This document shows, in pieces, positions 49,509-58,237 of a DNA stretch of 64,000 nucleotides (position 1 is its first letter; the number at the start of each line of letters is the position of its first letter). The translations under genes and the position numbers were made by a program. The notes under the pieces were generated by a model. It saw only the letters and a list, made by a program, of their open reading frames with translations. It had not been told where the DNA came from and made no database searches. This stretch comes from Prochlorococcus sp. AG-363-C02 (lineage in GTDB: Bacteria; Cyanobacteriota; Cyanobacteriia; PCC-6307; Cyanobiaceae): the NCBI GenBank assembly GCA_003278345.1, contig QCFH01000001.1, positions 62,001 to 126,000 on the forward strand. The letters are read 5' to 3'.

Positions 49509-50027
49509 ATGAATTACACAAATGATAAAAATGCAGAAGGAAGGATGAGCGATAAATACTTATTAAAGAAAAAAGAGCAAAAGCTTTCATCTCTTTCTAA
49601 CTGTATTGATAAATTAAAGGTTGAATGGCTAAAAAATAAAAGTATTGCCGCTTTGTGGAATGACTGGCCAAGGATTGCAGGCAACAAACTTGCATCTAAC
49701 TGTATTCCTTTAAATTTTCAAGGCGGTATATTAACTATTGGTTCAAATCATCCTCAATGGATACAAGCACTTATTTTCAATAGAAATCAACTATTAGCAG
49801 CCTTAAGAGCTGAAGGACATGAAATTAAAGACTTGAGAATTCAACAATATTATCCTCAAAAAATTGAACCAAAAGATAATGAAACTTTTATATGGGAAAA
49901 ACATCCAAGCAGGGTTGATATTTATGGCAAGAAAAAATGTCCTATTTGTAACGCTCCTTCACCAATAGGTGAAATATCGCTTTGGGGTAAATGTGGTCTA
50001 TGCAGACGAAATGACTTAACTCAATAA
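49509..50027 (+). CDS. DUF721 (DciA-like) protein with C-terminal Cys4 motif
   Basis: 172 residues. The DUF721 core is NKSIAALWNDWPRIAGNKLASNCIPLNFQGGILTIGSNHPQWIQALIFNRNQLLAAL (about 45-105). DciA-type proteins help load the replicative helicase DnaB in bacteria without DnaC. The extra C-terminus holds C144-xx-C147 and C162-xx-C165, a likely zinc ribbon. The start is 49509; an in-frame ATG at 49545 (MSDKYLL) is an alternative. Divergent from birA. Confidence 0.88.
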   Translation: MNYTNDKNAEGRMSDKYLLKKKEQKLSSLSNCIDKLKVEWLKNKSIAALWNDWPRIAGNKLASNCIPLNFQGGILTIGSNHPQWIQALIFNRNQLLAALRAEGHEIKDLRIQQYYPQKIEPKDNETFIWEKHPSRVDIYGKKKCPICNAPSPIGEISLWGKCGLCRRNDLTQ

Positions 50028-50062
50028 AGAAAAATACAAGAACACCTAAACAATTAACTTAT

Positions 50063-50764
50063 CTACCTTTTTAATAAAAGTACACCCATTTGGCCTCCTG
50101 CAAGTAGTTTATAATCAGCGTATTTAAAACCTAATTTTATAGCAATTGATTTTTGCATTATTCCATCTGGGAAACAGTCTATACTTTCCTCTATATATTT
50201 ATATTCATCTTCAAGTCCCATAATTGATGCAATAGGAACAACAATATTTCGCAAATAGAACTTTTGAAAAGAATAAGTTTTAGATCCTTTTTTTGAATGA
50301 TTAAAATCCAATATTCCAGCTTTAGCTCCTGATTTCAAAAGGCGATAAATCTCCCTTAATCCATCTTCTGGATTAGAAAGGTTTCTTAAACCATAAGCCA
50401 TAACAACTCCATCAAAATATTCCGAAGGTAAAGAAGTATTTAATGCATCTCTGACAAGCCAAGAAATTGGTAAAGAAGGATCTCCACTTAAACGTTTTCG
50501 TGCAAGAAATATTTGAGCACTAGAAAAATCGACCCCTATTATGCTTCCACCAGGAGACACTAAACGTGCTAAATACAAACTTAAATCACCAGTACCGCAA
50601 CAAAGATCTATCCATTTTTCTCCTTGCGTAGGTTGAAGCAATTTCAACAATTTTTTCTTCCAAAGCCTATGCAAGCCAAAACTAAGAAGATCATTTAGGA
50701 AGTCATACCTACTAGAAACAGAATCAAATAAGTTTTTAACTAATACTGGGTCTCTTGGTTTCAC
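50063..50764 (-). CDS. menG: Demethylphylloquinone/demethylmenaquinone methyltransferase
   Basis: 233 residues, UbiE/MenG family class I methyltransferase. Motifs are VKNLFDSVSSRYDFLNDLLSFGLHRLWKK, WIDLCCGTGDLSLYLARLV (SAM binding) and VVMAYGLRNLSNPEDGLREIYRLLKSGAKAGILDF. In cyanobacteria it catalyses the last methylation of phylloquinone, the A1 acceptor of photosystem I. ATG start; 38 bases downstream of hisF on the same strand. Confidence 0.93.
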   Translation of the reverse strand: MKPRDPVLVKNLFDSVSSRYDFLNDLLSFGLHRLWKKKLLKLLQPTQGEKWIDLCCGTGDLSLYLARLVSPGGSIIGVDFSSAQIFLARKRLSGDPSLPISWLVRDALNTSLPSEYFDGVVMAYGLRNLSNPEDGLREIYRLLKSGAKAGILDFNHSKKGSKTYSFQKFYLRNIVVPIASIMGLEDEYKYIEESIDCFPDGIMQKSIAIKLGFKYADYKLLAGGQMGVLLLKR

Positions 50765-50802
50765 GTATAATTATTTCTATAATCTCAAGATTATATAAAA
50801 AA

Positions 50803-51576
50803 TCAATATTTTGTTGGCCTTATACAGAGATTTCTTTCTATTAAGTAGTTTTTTATTTCTTCAATAGTTAAATCTTTATCATGTAAAAGAGAAGCTAAAA
50901 GAGCAGCAGAAGCCTTACCATTCTGAAAAGCTTGAAAAATATGATCAAGGCAACCTGCTCCGCCAGAAGCAATTACAGGGATAGAAACTTGTTCAGCAAT
51001 TGATCTAGTTAATTCCAAATCATAACCATTCTGAGTGCCATCTCCATCCATTGAAGTTAATAGGATCTCTCCCGCTCCCAATTCAGCAACTTTTTTAGCC
51101 CAAGACAAAGCGTCCAAGTCAGTATTAACTCTTCCACCATTAATAAAAACATCCCAGGCAAAATGTGCCTCGGATCTTCGCTTAGCATCAATTGCTACAA
51201 CAATACACTGAGACCCAAATTGCCTAGAACCATTTAGGATCAATTCTGGGTCTCTAACTGCAGAAGAATTTAAACTGATTTTATCTGCTCCTGCTCTTAA
51301 AAGGTCATTAATCCCCTCAATTGAACTAATGCCACCTCCTACTGTAAAAGGTATAGTTACAGATTCTGCTGTCCGCCGAACAATATCTATCATTGTTGCC
51401 CTCGCTTCATGACTTGCAGCTATATCAAGGAAAACCAATTCATCAGCACCCTCTTGGCTATATCTAAAAGCTAGTTCTACTGGGTCACCTGCGTCTCTAA
51501 GACCAACAAAATTAACACCTTTTACAACCCTGCCATTTGCTACATCAAGACAAGGAATTAATCGAAGAGCAACCAT
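50803..51576 (-). CDS. hisF: Imidazole glycerol phosphate synthase, cyclase subunit
   Basis: 257 residues from the ATG at 51576 ([12 protein letters not shown]). A frame extending to 51651 would add 25 unlike residues and run into the divergent gene. TIM barrel with [27 protein letters not shown] (catalytic Asp), [41 protein letters not shown] (second Asp) and [14 protein letters not shown]. It makes IGP and AICAR with HisH in histidine synthesis. Confidence 0.96.
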   Translation of the reverse strand: MVALRLIPCLDVANGRVVKGVNFVGLRDAGDPVELAFRYSQEGADELVFLDIAASHEARATMIDIVRRTAESVTIPFTVGGGISSIEGINDLLRAGADKISLNSSAVRDPELILNGSRQFGSQCIVVAIDAKRRSEAHFAWDVFINGGRVNTDLDALSWAKKVAELGAGEILLTSMDGDGTQNGYDLELTRSIAEQVSIPVIASGGAGCLDHIFQAFQNGKASAALLASLLHDKDLTIEEIKNYLIERNLCIRPTKY

Positions 51577-51642
51577 AAATTTAATTTTGAGTACGGCGAC
51601 TGTTAAGGTTGCCCAACAACTAAGTAAAGGAGTTTGCAGCTC

Positions 51643-51867
51643 ATGCCACAAACAGTAAACCTTACAAAAATAGGCTCAAGAGTCAAGATTGATCTTGAAA
51701 AAGTTAAGGATCGTATATCAGCCAATTTAATTGATAAACTTTCTACTGACCCTAGAGCCACTGTAACGGACTACAAAATGACTGATGGAGGAGGAGTCGG
51801 ACTTGTCGTTAAGCTTGCCGATGGAACAAAAAATTGGTTCTTTGAAAATGAAGTTGGACGCGCCTGA
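51643..51867 (+). CDS. PetP-like / DUF2862 small SH3-like protein
   Basis: 74 residues from the ATG at 51643, preceded by AAAGGAG at 51626-51632. The pattern [25 protein letters not shown]...[34 protein letters not shown] matches DUF2862. PetP of the cytochrome b6f complex belongs to this family and regulates cyclic versus linear electron flow in other cyanobacteria. It is 11 bases upstream of chlG. I am sure of the family, less so that it is the true PetP orthologue. Confidence 0.8.
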   Translation: MPQTVNLTKIGSRVKIDLEKVKDRISANLIDKLSTDPRATVTDYKMTDGGGVGLVVKLADGTKNWFFENEVGRA

Positions 51868-51878
51868 GGCAAAAAACA

Positions 51879-52829
51879 GTGAGTGATACACGTCAACTCC
51901 TTGGAATCAAAGGAGGATCAGAAACCAAAAACATTTGGAAGCTGCGTTTGCAGCTTATGAAGCCAATTACATGGATCCCTTTACTATGGGGAGTGGTCTG
52001 TGGTGCCGCTGCCAGTGGTAATTTCCACTGGAGTGTTAGCAATGTAATAGCATCATTCGCATGCATGATAATGAGTGGGCCTCTTCTTGCTGGATATACT
52101 CAAACTATTAATGACTATTATGACAAGGACATAGATGCTATAAACGAACCCAACAGGCCAATACCATCTGGTGCAATATCTCTTACTCAGGTAAAACTAC
52201 AGATATGGATACTACTTTTAGGAGGTTTAGCAGTTGCCTATGGTCTTGATTTTTGGGCTGGCCACTCAACACCTTCAGTACTTTTATTAGCTCTTGGAGG
52301 TTCATTCGTTAGCTATATATATTCTGCACCACCATTAAAACTCAAACAAAATGGATGGCTTGGAAATTATGCTCTTGGAGCAAGTTATATAGCTTTACCA
52401 TGGTGGGCCGGACAAGCTTTATTCGGACAACTTACTTGGGCAACCGCATTTTTAACTCTCTCTTATAGCTTGGCAGGGTTAGGAATAGCTGTTATAAACG
52501 ATTTTAAAAGTGTTGAGGGAGACAAAGCTCTTGGCCTTCAATCTTTACCAGTTGTATTTGGAATTAAAAATGCAAGTTTTATTAGTGCAGGCATGATAGA
52601 TATTTTTCAGCTTGCAATGGTAATCGTCTTAATTTCTATTGGGCAACATCTAGCCTCAGTAATTCTTGTTTTATTAATAATTCCACAAATCACATTTCAA
52701 GATATTTGGTTGCTTAGAGATCCCTTAAAGTTTGACGTTAAATACCAAGCCAGTGCACAGCCTTTTTTAATTCTAGGCATGTTAGTCACTGCACTTGCTA
52801 TAGGCCATAGTTCACTTGTAATTATTTAG
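51879..52829 (+). CDS. chlG: Chlorophyll synthase
   Basis: 316 residues, UbiA superfamily with about eight membrane helices. It esterifies (di)vinyl chlorophyllide with phytyl or geranylgeranyl diphosphate. Motifs are WKLRLQLMKPITWIPLLWGVVCGAAASGNF, INDYYDKDIDAINEPNRPIPSG and INDFKSVEGDKALGLQSLPVVFG, all typical of ChlG. GTG start, 11 bases after the PetP-like gene; its stop overlaps the PBP start by one base. Confidence 0.96.
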   Translation: MSDTRQLLGIKGGSETKNIWKLRLQLMKPITWIPLLWGVVCGAAASGNFHWSVSNVIASFACMIMSGPLLAGYTQTINDYYDKDIDAINEPNRPIPSGAISLTQVKLQIWILLLGGLAVAYGLDFWAGHSTPSVLLLALGGSFVSYIYSAPPLKLKQNGWLGNYALGASYIALPWWAGQALFGQLTWATAFLTLSYSLAGLGIAVINDFKSVEGDKALGLQSLPVVFGIKNASFISAGMIDIFQLAMVIVLISIGQHLASVILVLLIIPQITFQDIWLLRDPLKFDVKYQASAQPFLILGMLVTALAIGHSSLVII

Positions 52830-54643
52830 TGCATCGTAGATTTTTAAAATTCTACATATTATTAGCAACTAGTTCACTAGCCATAGGTTCACTCACGGCT
52901 TTTACAGAGAGATTTATAATTAAGTCAATCGATTCTCAATTACCATCTACAAGCAGAGTCAATATATTTAGTCGTCCCGGAACTATTGAATTACTTTCCT
53001 CGCAAGGCAAAATCATTCAAAAGCTAGGGCCTTTGACACGTGAGAAAATTAAACCGAATAAGATGCCTGAGGTCATAAAGAAAGCATTTATAGCTGCTGA
53101 AGATAGACGTTTTTATAAGCATAATGGGGTCGATTTCTGGAGCATAGGCCGAGCAACACTTACTAATTTAAAAGAAAGATCTATTGTCGAAGGTGGCAGC
53201 ACTATCACACAACAGTTGGCAAGGATAATTTTCCTAAGCCAAGATAGAACCCTAAAGCGAAAGCTCAATGAAATTGCACTTGCTTTTAAACTTGAAAGAA
53301 ACTTATCAAAAGAAGAGATTATTGGACAATATTTAAATAATGTATATTTAGGTTCAAATGCATACGGCATTGCAGATGCAGCATGGATATATTTCAATAA
53401 AACACCTGATCAACTCAACCTTGAAGAAGCTGCTCTAATAGCAGGGTTGGCACCTGCTCCATCACTATATTCTCCACTTGTCAATTCAGATTTAGCACTT
53501 AAGCGCAGAGCAATAGTTCTTCAGAAAATGCGGCTCGAGAATTTCATCTCTGATTCGGAGCTGTCCACTGCTCTTAAACAACCTTTAAATCTTAAGCCTG
53601 CTACTCCAAAATATTTGTTAAGTGAAGCTCCTTTTTTTACAACTTTTATTGAACAAGAACTACCTAATTTACTCTCAAAAGAACAACTAGAGATAGGTGG
53701 TTTAAAAGTTTACACAAGTCTAAATCTTGAGTGGCAATTAAAAGCGAGAGAGGTAATTGAAAGTAAAATCCCTCTAGATGTAGAGGCAGCCATAGTATCA
53801 ATTGAACCTAGTAGCGGACTCATTAGAGTACTTGTAGGAGGAAAAGATTTTAATAAAAATCAATTCAATAGAGCAACACAAGCACTACGTTCTCCAGGGT
53901 CTACTTTTAAAATATTTACTTATATTGCAGCAATTGAGAATGGTTATAAGCCGGACGACATTCTTTTTGATACCCCAAGGTGCTGGTATGGATATTGTCC
54001 TAAAAACTTTGGTGACAGGTACTATGGGGAAGTTTCAATTGCAAATGCATTTACAGATTCCTTAAATACAGTTGCAGTTGATTTATTAGCTAAAGTAGGT
54101 TTTGAGAAAGTAATCTCTACTGCGAATAGACTTGGAATAGGAGAAGCTAAACAGCTGGGTTATTTTTTCCCATTAGCACTTGGAGCCTATGAAGAAACTG
54201 TTCTGAACATGACCGCAGCCTATGCAGGCATTGCTAATCGAGGAGTATATATTAGGCCATCTGCTATTGAAAAAATAGAAGGACCGGATGAAGAGATTAT
54301 ATGGAGTCATACAAGAGGTGATAAAGATCAACTTAGAGCCGTATCAATTGAAGCTGCCGATACTATTAACTGGATGCTTAGGAAAGTAGTAACTGAAGGG
54401 TCAGGAAGAGCTGCTTTACTTAACAACCGACAAGTCGCAGGTAAGACAGGAACTTCAGAAGGTAATAGAGATCTTTGGTTTATTGGTTCCATACCGCAAC
54501 TAACTACAAGTGTTTGGATTGGTAAGGATGACAACTCCAAGGTCAAAGGAAGCAGTGGTGATGCTGCATTTGCATGGAAGCAATTTATTTTAAAAATAAA
54601 TAACGATTTAGAAGTAATAAATTTCCCAAAGAGAGACTCATAA
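52829..54643 (+). CDS. Class A penicillin-binding protein (PBP1A-type)
   Basis: 604 residues. N-terminal anchor (YILLATSSLAIGSLTAF), glycosyltransferase 51 domain (IKKAFIAAEDRRFYKHNGVDFWSIGRA, EGGSTITQQLARIIFLSQDRTLKRKLNE, QYLNNVYLGSNAYGIADAA) and transpeptidase domain with the nucleophile Ser in LRSPGSTFKIFTY, SxN motif in TDSLNTVAVD and KTG in GKTGTSEGNRD. It polymerises and cross-links peptidoglycan. GTG start overlapping the chlG stop. Relatively short, without C-terminal extension domains. Confidence 0.94.
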   Translation: MHRRFLKFYILLATSSLAIGSLTAFTERFIIKSIDSQLPSTSRVNIFSRPGTIELLSSQGKIIQKLGPLTREKIKPNKMPEVIKKAFIAAEDRRFYKHNGVDFWSIGRATLTNLKERSIVEGGSTITQQLARIIFLSQDRTLKRKLNEIALAFKLERNLSKEEIIGQYLNNVYLGSNAYGIADAAWIYFNKTPDQLNLEEAALIAGLAPAPSLYSPLVNSDLALKRRAIVLQKMRLENFISDSELSTALKQPLNLKPATPKYLLSEAPFFTTFIEQELPNLLSKEQLEIGGLKVYTSLNLEWQLKAREVIESKIPLDVEAAIVSIEPSSGLIRVLVGGKDFNKNQFNRATQALRSPGSTFKIFTYIAAIENGYKPDDILFDTPRCWYGYCPKNFGDRYYGEVSIANAFTDSLNTVAVDLLAKVGFEKVISTANRLGIGEAKQLGYFFPLALGAYEETVLNMTAAYAGIANRGVYIRPSAIEKIEGPDEEIIWSHTRGDKDQLRAVSIEAADTINWMLRKVVTEGSGRAALLNNRQVAGKTGTSEGNRDLWFIGSIPQLTTSVWIGKDDNSKVKGSSGDAAFAWKQFILKINNDLEVINFPKRDS

Positions 54644-54665
54644 CAAATATTGCTTAAAAAAATCT

Positions 54666-55970
54666 CTACCCAACAAGTTCCATGATGGCAGCATAAAAAC
54701 CATCTCCTCCTTTCTCTATACTGGGCCATATCTGTGTTTGATCTTTGAGTCTAAACTCATCATGACAAGAAATGAACCTTTTAATTTGTCTACAATTTTC
54801 CTCAGGATTAATCGTACAAGTTGAATAAACAATCCTTCCTCCTGTCTTTAATGCTGGAAGAATACCTTCCAATAATTGCACTTGAAGTTTCACTAATTCA
54901 TTGATTTTTGTAGGTGAGACCCTCCATCTTAAATCGGGGTTTCTAGCTAAAGTACCTAATCCCGAGCAAGGAGCGTCTAATAAAATCCGATCAAAATAGC
55001 CTTTCCAATGAGGCATTTTTTTGAGAAGAGCTGTAGAGTCAGCATGTAAAAACTTAATAGACTCTAATCCAAGACGAGAAGCATTTTTCTTAGTTCTTTG
55101 TAGCCGTTTAGATGAATAGTCTACAGCCCATATCTCACCCCGATCAGACATTATCTCAGCTAAATGAGTTGTTTTACCTCCTGGAGCCGCACAAGCGTCA
55201 AGGATTAATTCCCCAGGGTTTGCTTTCATTAAAGGTGCAACCCATTGCGCCGAACGGTCTTGTACAGACCAATCTCCTTCTTTATATCCAGGCCATTGTC
55301 GTAAATCTCCTGATCCAGAGACAATATTCAAACCAAAAGGACAGCTATCGATAACACTGCTCTCTATCCCAAACTGCAAAAGTCTTTCTTGAACATTAAT
55401 GACATTTGTACGTTTACGGTTTACCCTCAAATCTATTGAAGGCACACAATTAAAAGCTTTTGCTAATTGTTCAACCTTTTCCTCTCCTCTCCATAAGATC
55501 AACTCTTTTGCCAGCCAATTAGGAAGAGAGTAATGACAAGCTAAAGAATCAGCATTATTTTTTGGATAGAAAAACTTTTCTTCAGCATTATGAGCTCTAA
55601 TTGCTTTTCTTAAAACAGCATTAATTACAGGGGCGAGACGTTCTAACTTTTTTTTCTTTGCCAATTCTACACTTGTATTGACTGCTGCTGAAACAGGAAT
55701 CCTGTCCATAAAGAATATTTGATATAAACCTATGTGAAACAACCAGCGCAGTAAAGGTGGTTGCTTTAACGCAGATATTTTTGCCAAGTAATCAATCCAG
55801 CAATCTAAAAACTTTCGTTGCCGTATTGCACCATATGCTAATTCCGTAGCAAGTGCTTTATCGATAGCACTCAAATTATATTTTTGAAAAACACGTTCAA
55901 TTGCAACTTCACAATATGCACCACTTCCCACAGCAAGGAGAATATCCCATGCTGCAAATCGCGATTGCAA
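54666..55970 (-). CDS. rsmB: 16S rRNA (cytosine967-C5) methyltransferase
   Basis: 434 residues with a NusB-like helical N-terminus (AAWDILLAVGSGAYCEVAIERV, ELAYGAIRQRKFLDCWIDYLAK, NTSVELAKKKKLERLAPVINAVLRKAIRA) and a SAM-dependent methyltransferase domain (ILDACAAPGGKTTHLAE, LLDAPCSGLGTLARNPDLRW, RIVYSTCTINPEEN with the catalytic Cys pair). The start drawn is a TTG whose upstream GGA is too close for a normal ribosome binding site. A strong AAGGAG at 56008-56013 sits before in-frame ATA/ATC codons, so the true start may be further upstream (see findings). Confidence 0.93.
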   Translation of the reverse strand: MQSRFAAWDILLAVGSGAYCEVAIERVFQKYNLSAIDKALATELAYGAIRQRKFLDCWIDYLAKISALKQPPLLRWLFHIGLYQIFFMDRIPVSAAVNTSVELAKKKKLERLAPVINAVLRKAIRAHNAEEKFFYPKNNADSLACHYSLPNWLAKELILWRGEEKVEQLAKAFNCVPSIDLRVNRKRTNVINVQERLLQFGIESSVIDSCPFGLNIVSGSGDLRQWPGYKEGDWSVQDRSAQWVAPLMKANPGELILDACAAPGGKTTHLAEIMSDRGEIWAVDYSSKRLQRTKKNASRLGLESIKFLHADSTALLKKMPHWKGYFDRILLDAPCSGLGTLARNPDLRWRVSPTKINELVKLQVQLLEGILPALKTGGRIVYSTCTINPEENCRQIKRFISCHDEFRLKDQTQIWPSIEKGGDGFYAAIMELVG

Positions 55971-56332
55971 TCCTTCTTTATAGTTTTTTTCAGAAACGAT
56001 TATTTTACTCCTTCCATTTTAATAATTTATAAAATTCATATTAAAGCAACTATTCTTCAAAAATTAATTAAAGATAATTTTTAACAAGTTATTTCTTTAT
56101 CAAACTATAAAATTCAAAAATATCCTAACTTGTAGTTAATACTTTGAAAATTCTAATTAGAGCAATTTCCCTATCCTTCATTACATATGAAACCCAATAA
56201 TGAAACTCTTTAAAAGATATTCATTTTAGCCCAAGCCTTTTAGATAAATGCATTCATAAGTCAATTAAGACAAGCAAATATCTATAAATTTACAAGGTTA
56301 AGGTACAAGTCAACCATTCTTATTTTAATCTA
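55971..56332. other. AT-rich intergenic stretch rsmB-trmH
   Basis: About 360 bases between divergent genes. It holds the probable rsmB start region (AAGGAG at 56008-56013) and promoters for both genes. I see no convincing ORF, tRNA or strong hairpin; the composition is very AT-rich. Confidence 0.5.
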
Positions 56333-57022
56333 ATGCCTCTTTTATCACGTAGGTTTGAACGGATAAAGTCTGTGCTCAATCGTCGAATGTCTAATCTGAC
56401 AATTCTCATAGAAGAAGTCGAAAAACCTCATAACCTATCAGCAATTCTGAGAACTTGTGATGCTGTCGGCGTATTGGAAGCACATGCGATTTTTAAGCAA
56501 GGTACAATACCTACATTTAATAGTACAGCTCAAGGAAGTCAAAAGTGGGTCAATCTTAGAAAGCATGAAAATATTGAGATGGCAATAAAATTTTTAAAGA
56601 AGAAAGGGTTCAAGTTATATGGTACCAGTTTAAATACAAATGCAAAAGACTATCGTCTACTTGATTATAGCCAGTCTACAGCATTTTTAATGGGAGCAGA
56701 AAAATGGGGTTTAAGTGACTCCGCACTAAAATTAGTAGATGAATCTATCTTTATACCTATGAGAGGGATGGTTCAGTCTCTAAATGTATCAGTTGCATCA
56801 GCAACACTTCTATTCGAAGCGTTAAGACAAAGGGAATCCCATGGTATGGTTCCCAATTCAGGAGAAGGTGTAAATGAAACACTTTATGATCAAACCTTAT
56901 TCGAATGGTCATACCCTGAAGTAGCAAAATGGTGCAGATCGCAAGGGCGTCACTATCCTAAACTGGGATCAAACGGAGTTATTCTAGAGAGCCTTCCAAG
57001 AACAGAAAAGTTTAGATGCTAA
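56333..57022 (+). CDS. trmH: tRNA (guanosine18-2'-O)-methyltransferase, SpoU/TrmH type
   Basis: 229 residues, SPOUT fold. Motifs are NLTILIEEVEKPHNLSAILRTCDAVGVLEAH (motif 1 with Asn and Arg), TAFLMGAEKWGLS (motif 2) and IPMRGMVQSLNVSVASATLLFEALRQRE (motif 3, knot). It 2'-O-methylates G18 in the tRNA D loop; specificity among SpoU enzymes is inferred from length and N-terminus. ATG start. Confidence 0.92.
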   Translation: MPLLSRRFERIKSVLNRRMSNLTILIEEVEKPHNLSAILRTCDAVGVLEAHAIFKQGTIPTFNSTAQGSQKWVNLRKHENIEMAIKFLKKKGFKLYGTSLNTNAKDYRLLDYSQSTAFLMGAEKWGLSDSALKLVDESIFIPMRGMVQSLNVSVASATLLFEALRQRESHGMVPNSGEGVNETLYDQTLFEWSYPEVAKWCRSQGRHYPKLGSNGVILESLPRTEKFRC

Positions 57023-57058
57023 ATAATATATTCAAATCGTACTTACTTTAAATGGCTG

Positions 57059-57928
57059 TTAATTGTCAATAACTTCATTCCCATTCAGCAAGTCCTCAAG
57101 AGCCTCTCCTATTAGAGAAAGGGAAAGAACTAAGCCAAACATTGCAATTCCTGGGTATAAAGCTGTCCACCAAATACCTATCGGCACTGCATCTAATGCC
57201 ATATTTAAATCGCTACCCCATTCTGGAATAGTTTCTGGCAAGCCAAGGCCGAGGAAGCCAAGCCCTCCTAATACCAAAACAGCATCAGCAGCATTTAAAG
57301 TTAAAAGAACTGGTATAGATGTGATTACATTTTTCAACAGATATCTTCTCATTATCCATAAAGGACCTGCCCCTATAGCCCTTGCTGCTTCTATATAGAG
57401 CTCTGTTTTTACCTGAGCAGTCTGATTGCGAACAACCCTAAAATATTGAGGAATATATACCACGCACAAAGCAATAGATGCATTGACAACTCCTCGGCCA
57501 AGAAGAAAAGCTATTACTACTGACAAAAGCAAAACAGGAACTGTATACAAAGTATCCATTAGTAACACCATCAGCCTGTCAATTGCTCCACCTAAATAGC
57601 CGCTAATAATCCCCAAAGGAATACCAACAATCACAGCAAATCCAACCGCCAAGAATACTACTTGCAAGGCTACACTTGTTCCTTGCAAAGTCCTGACACA
57701 TACGTCTCTTCCGAGTCGATCAGTCCCACACCAGTGATCAAAAGATGGTGAAGAGTACATAGGACTATCAAGCCCCAACTTTCCATCAGGCACAATATCC
57801 AAACCAATTAACATTGGTGTTAATAACGCAGCAATTAAGTAAATCCCTAATAAAAGAATTCCCCATACTGCCATTTTGTTCGAAAGTTTTTTTGTACTTT
57901 GATGCTTCCAAAAAGAAAGATACTTCAA
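57059..57928 (-). CDS. ABC transporter permease, dipeptide/oligopeptide type (DppC-like)
   Basis: 289 residues with six membrane helices. DppC-like features are the N-terminal helix MAVWGILLLGIYLIAALLTPML, the periplasmic loop HWCGTDRLGRDVCVRTLQG, and the conserved cytoplasmic EAA loop YIEAARAIGAGPLWIMRRYLLKNVITSIPVLLT. It should pair with a DppB-type permease, two ATPases and a binding protein, none of which is adjacent. TTG start. Substrate unknown. Confidence 0.9.
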   Translation of the reverse strand: MKYLSFWKHQSTKKLSNKMAVWGILLLGIYLIAALLTPMLIGLDIVPDGKLGLDSPMYSSPSFDHWCGTDRLGRDVCVRTLQGTSVALQVVFLAVGFAVIVGIPLGIISGYLGGAIDRLMVLLMDTLYTVPVLLLSVVIAFLLGRGVVNASIALCVVYIPQYFRVVRNQTAQVKTELYIEAARAIGAGPLWIMRRYLLKNVITSIPVLLTLNAADAVLVLGGLGFLGLGLPETIPEWGSDLNMALDAVPIGIWWTALYPGIAMFGLVLSLSLIGEALEDLLNGNEVIDN

Positions 57929-57994
57929 GTAACCAAATCATCTATGAGAATCATAATAAAGGGTGGATTTATTATGTAACTAGCGCTTATATAT

Positions 57995-58195
57995 ATGAAA
58001 TCAAGAAAAATCATGCCTTCCAAAGATCAAGGTCTAACTGTTGGAGAACTAACTATAGCTATAGGGATCTTAATAATAGCTGGGCTTATATTGTCAAATA
58101 TAAATAAGGATGAAAGGTATGATCAAAGCTTAAGCATACAAAACAACGAAATTTATTTAAATCAGACCCCCAGTGAATCTTTTTTGAATTTGTAA
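57995..58195 (+). CDS. Very small type IV pilin-like (pseudopilin) protein
   Basis: 66 residues. The N-terminus fits a prepilin peptidase site: a short basic leader (KSRKIMPSKDQG) ending in G13, followed by L14 and a Glu at +5 (E18), then a 20-residue hydrophobic helix (LTIAIGILIIAGLIL). The mature part is only about 53 residues, with no globular head. Start at 57995 or at the in-frame ATG 58013 (MPSKDQG). Divergent from the DppC-like gene. Confidence 0.7.
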   Translation: MKSRKIMPSKDQGLTVGELTIAIGILIIAGLILSNINKDERYDQSLSIQNNEIYLNQTPSESFLNL

Positions 58196-58237
58196 AAAAT
58201 CAACCCCTTTGAAAAAAAATTAACCTTAGTTAAAATA

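Noticed and set aside
55884..56084. Plus-strand ORF before trmH
   Set aside because: It runs antisense through the rsmB 5' end and contains no recognisable features.
57814..58107. 97-codon ORF overlapping the permease start and the pilin-like gene
   Set aside because: It is out of frame with both and reads as low-complexity translation of their sequence.
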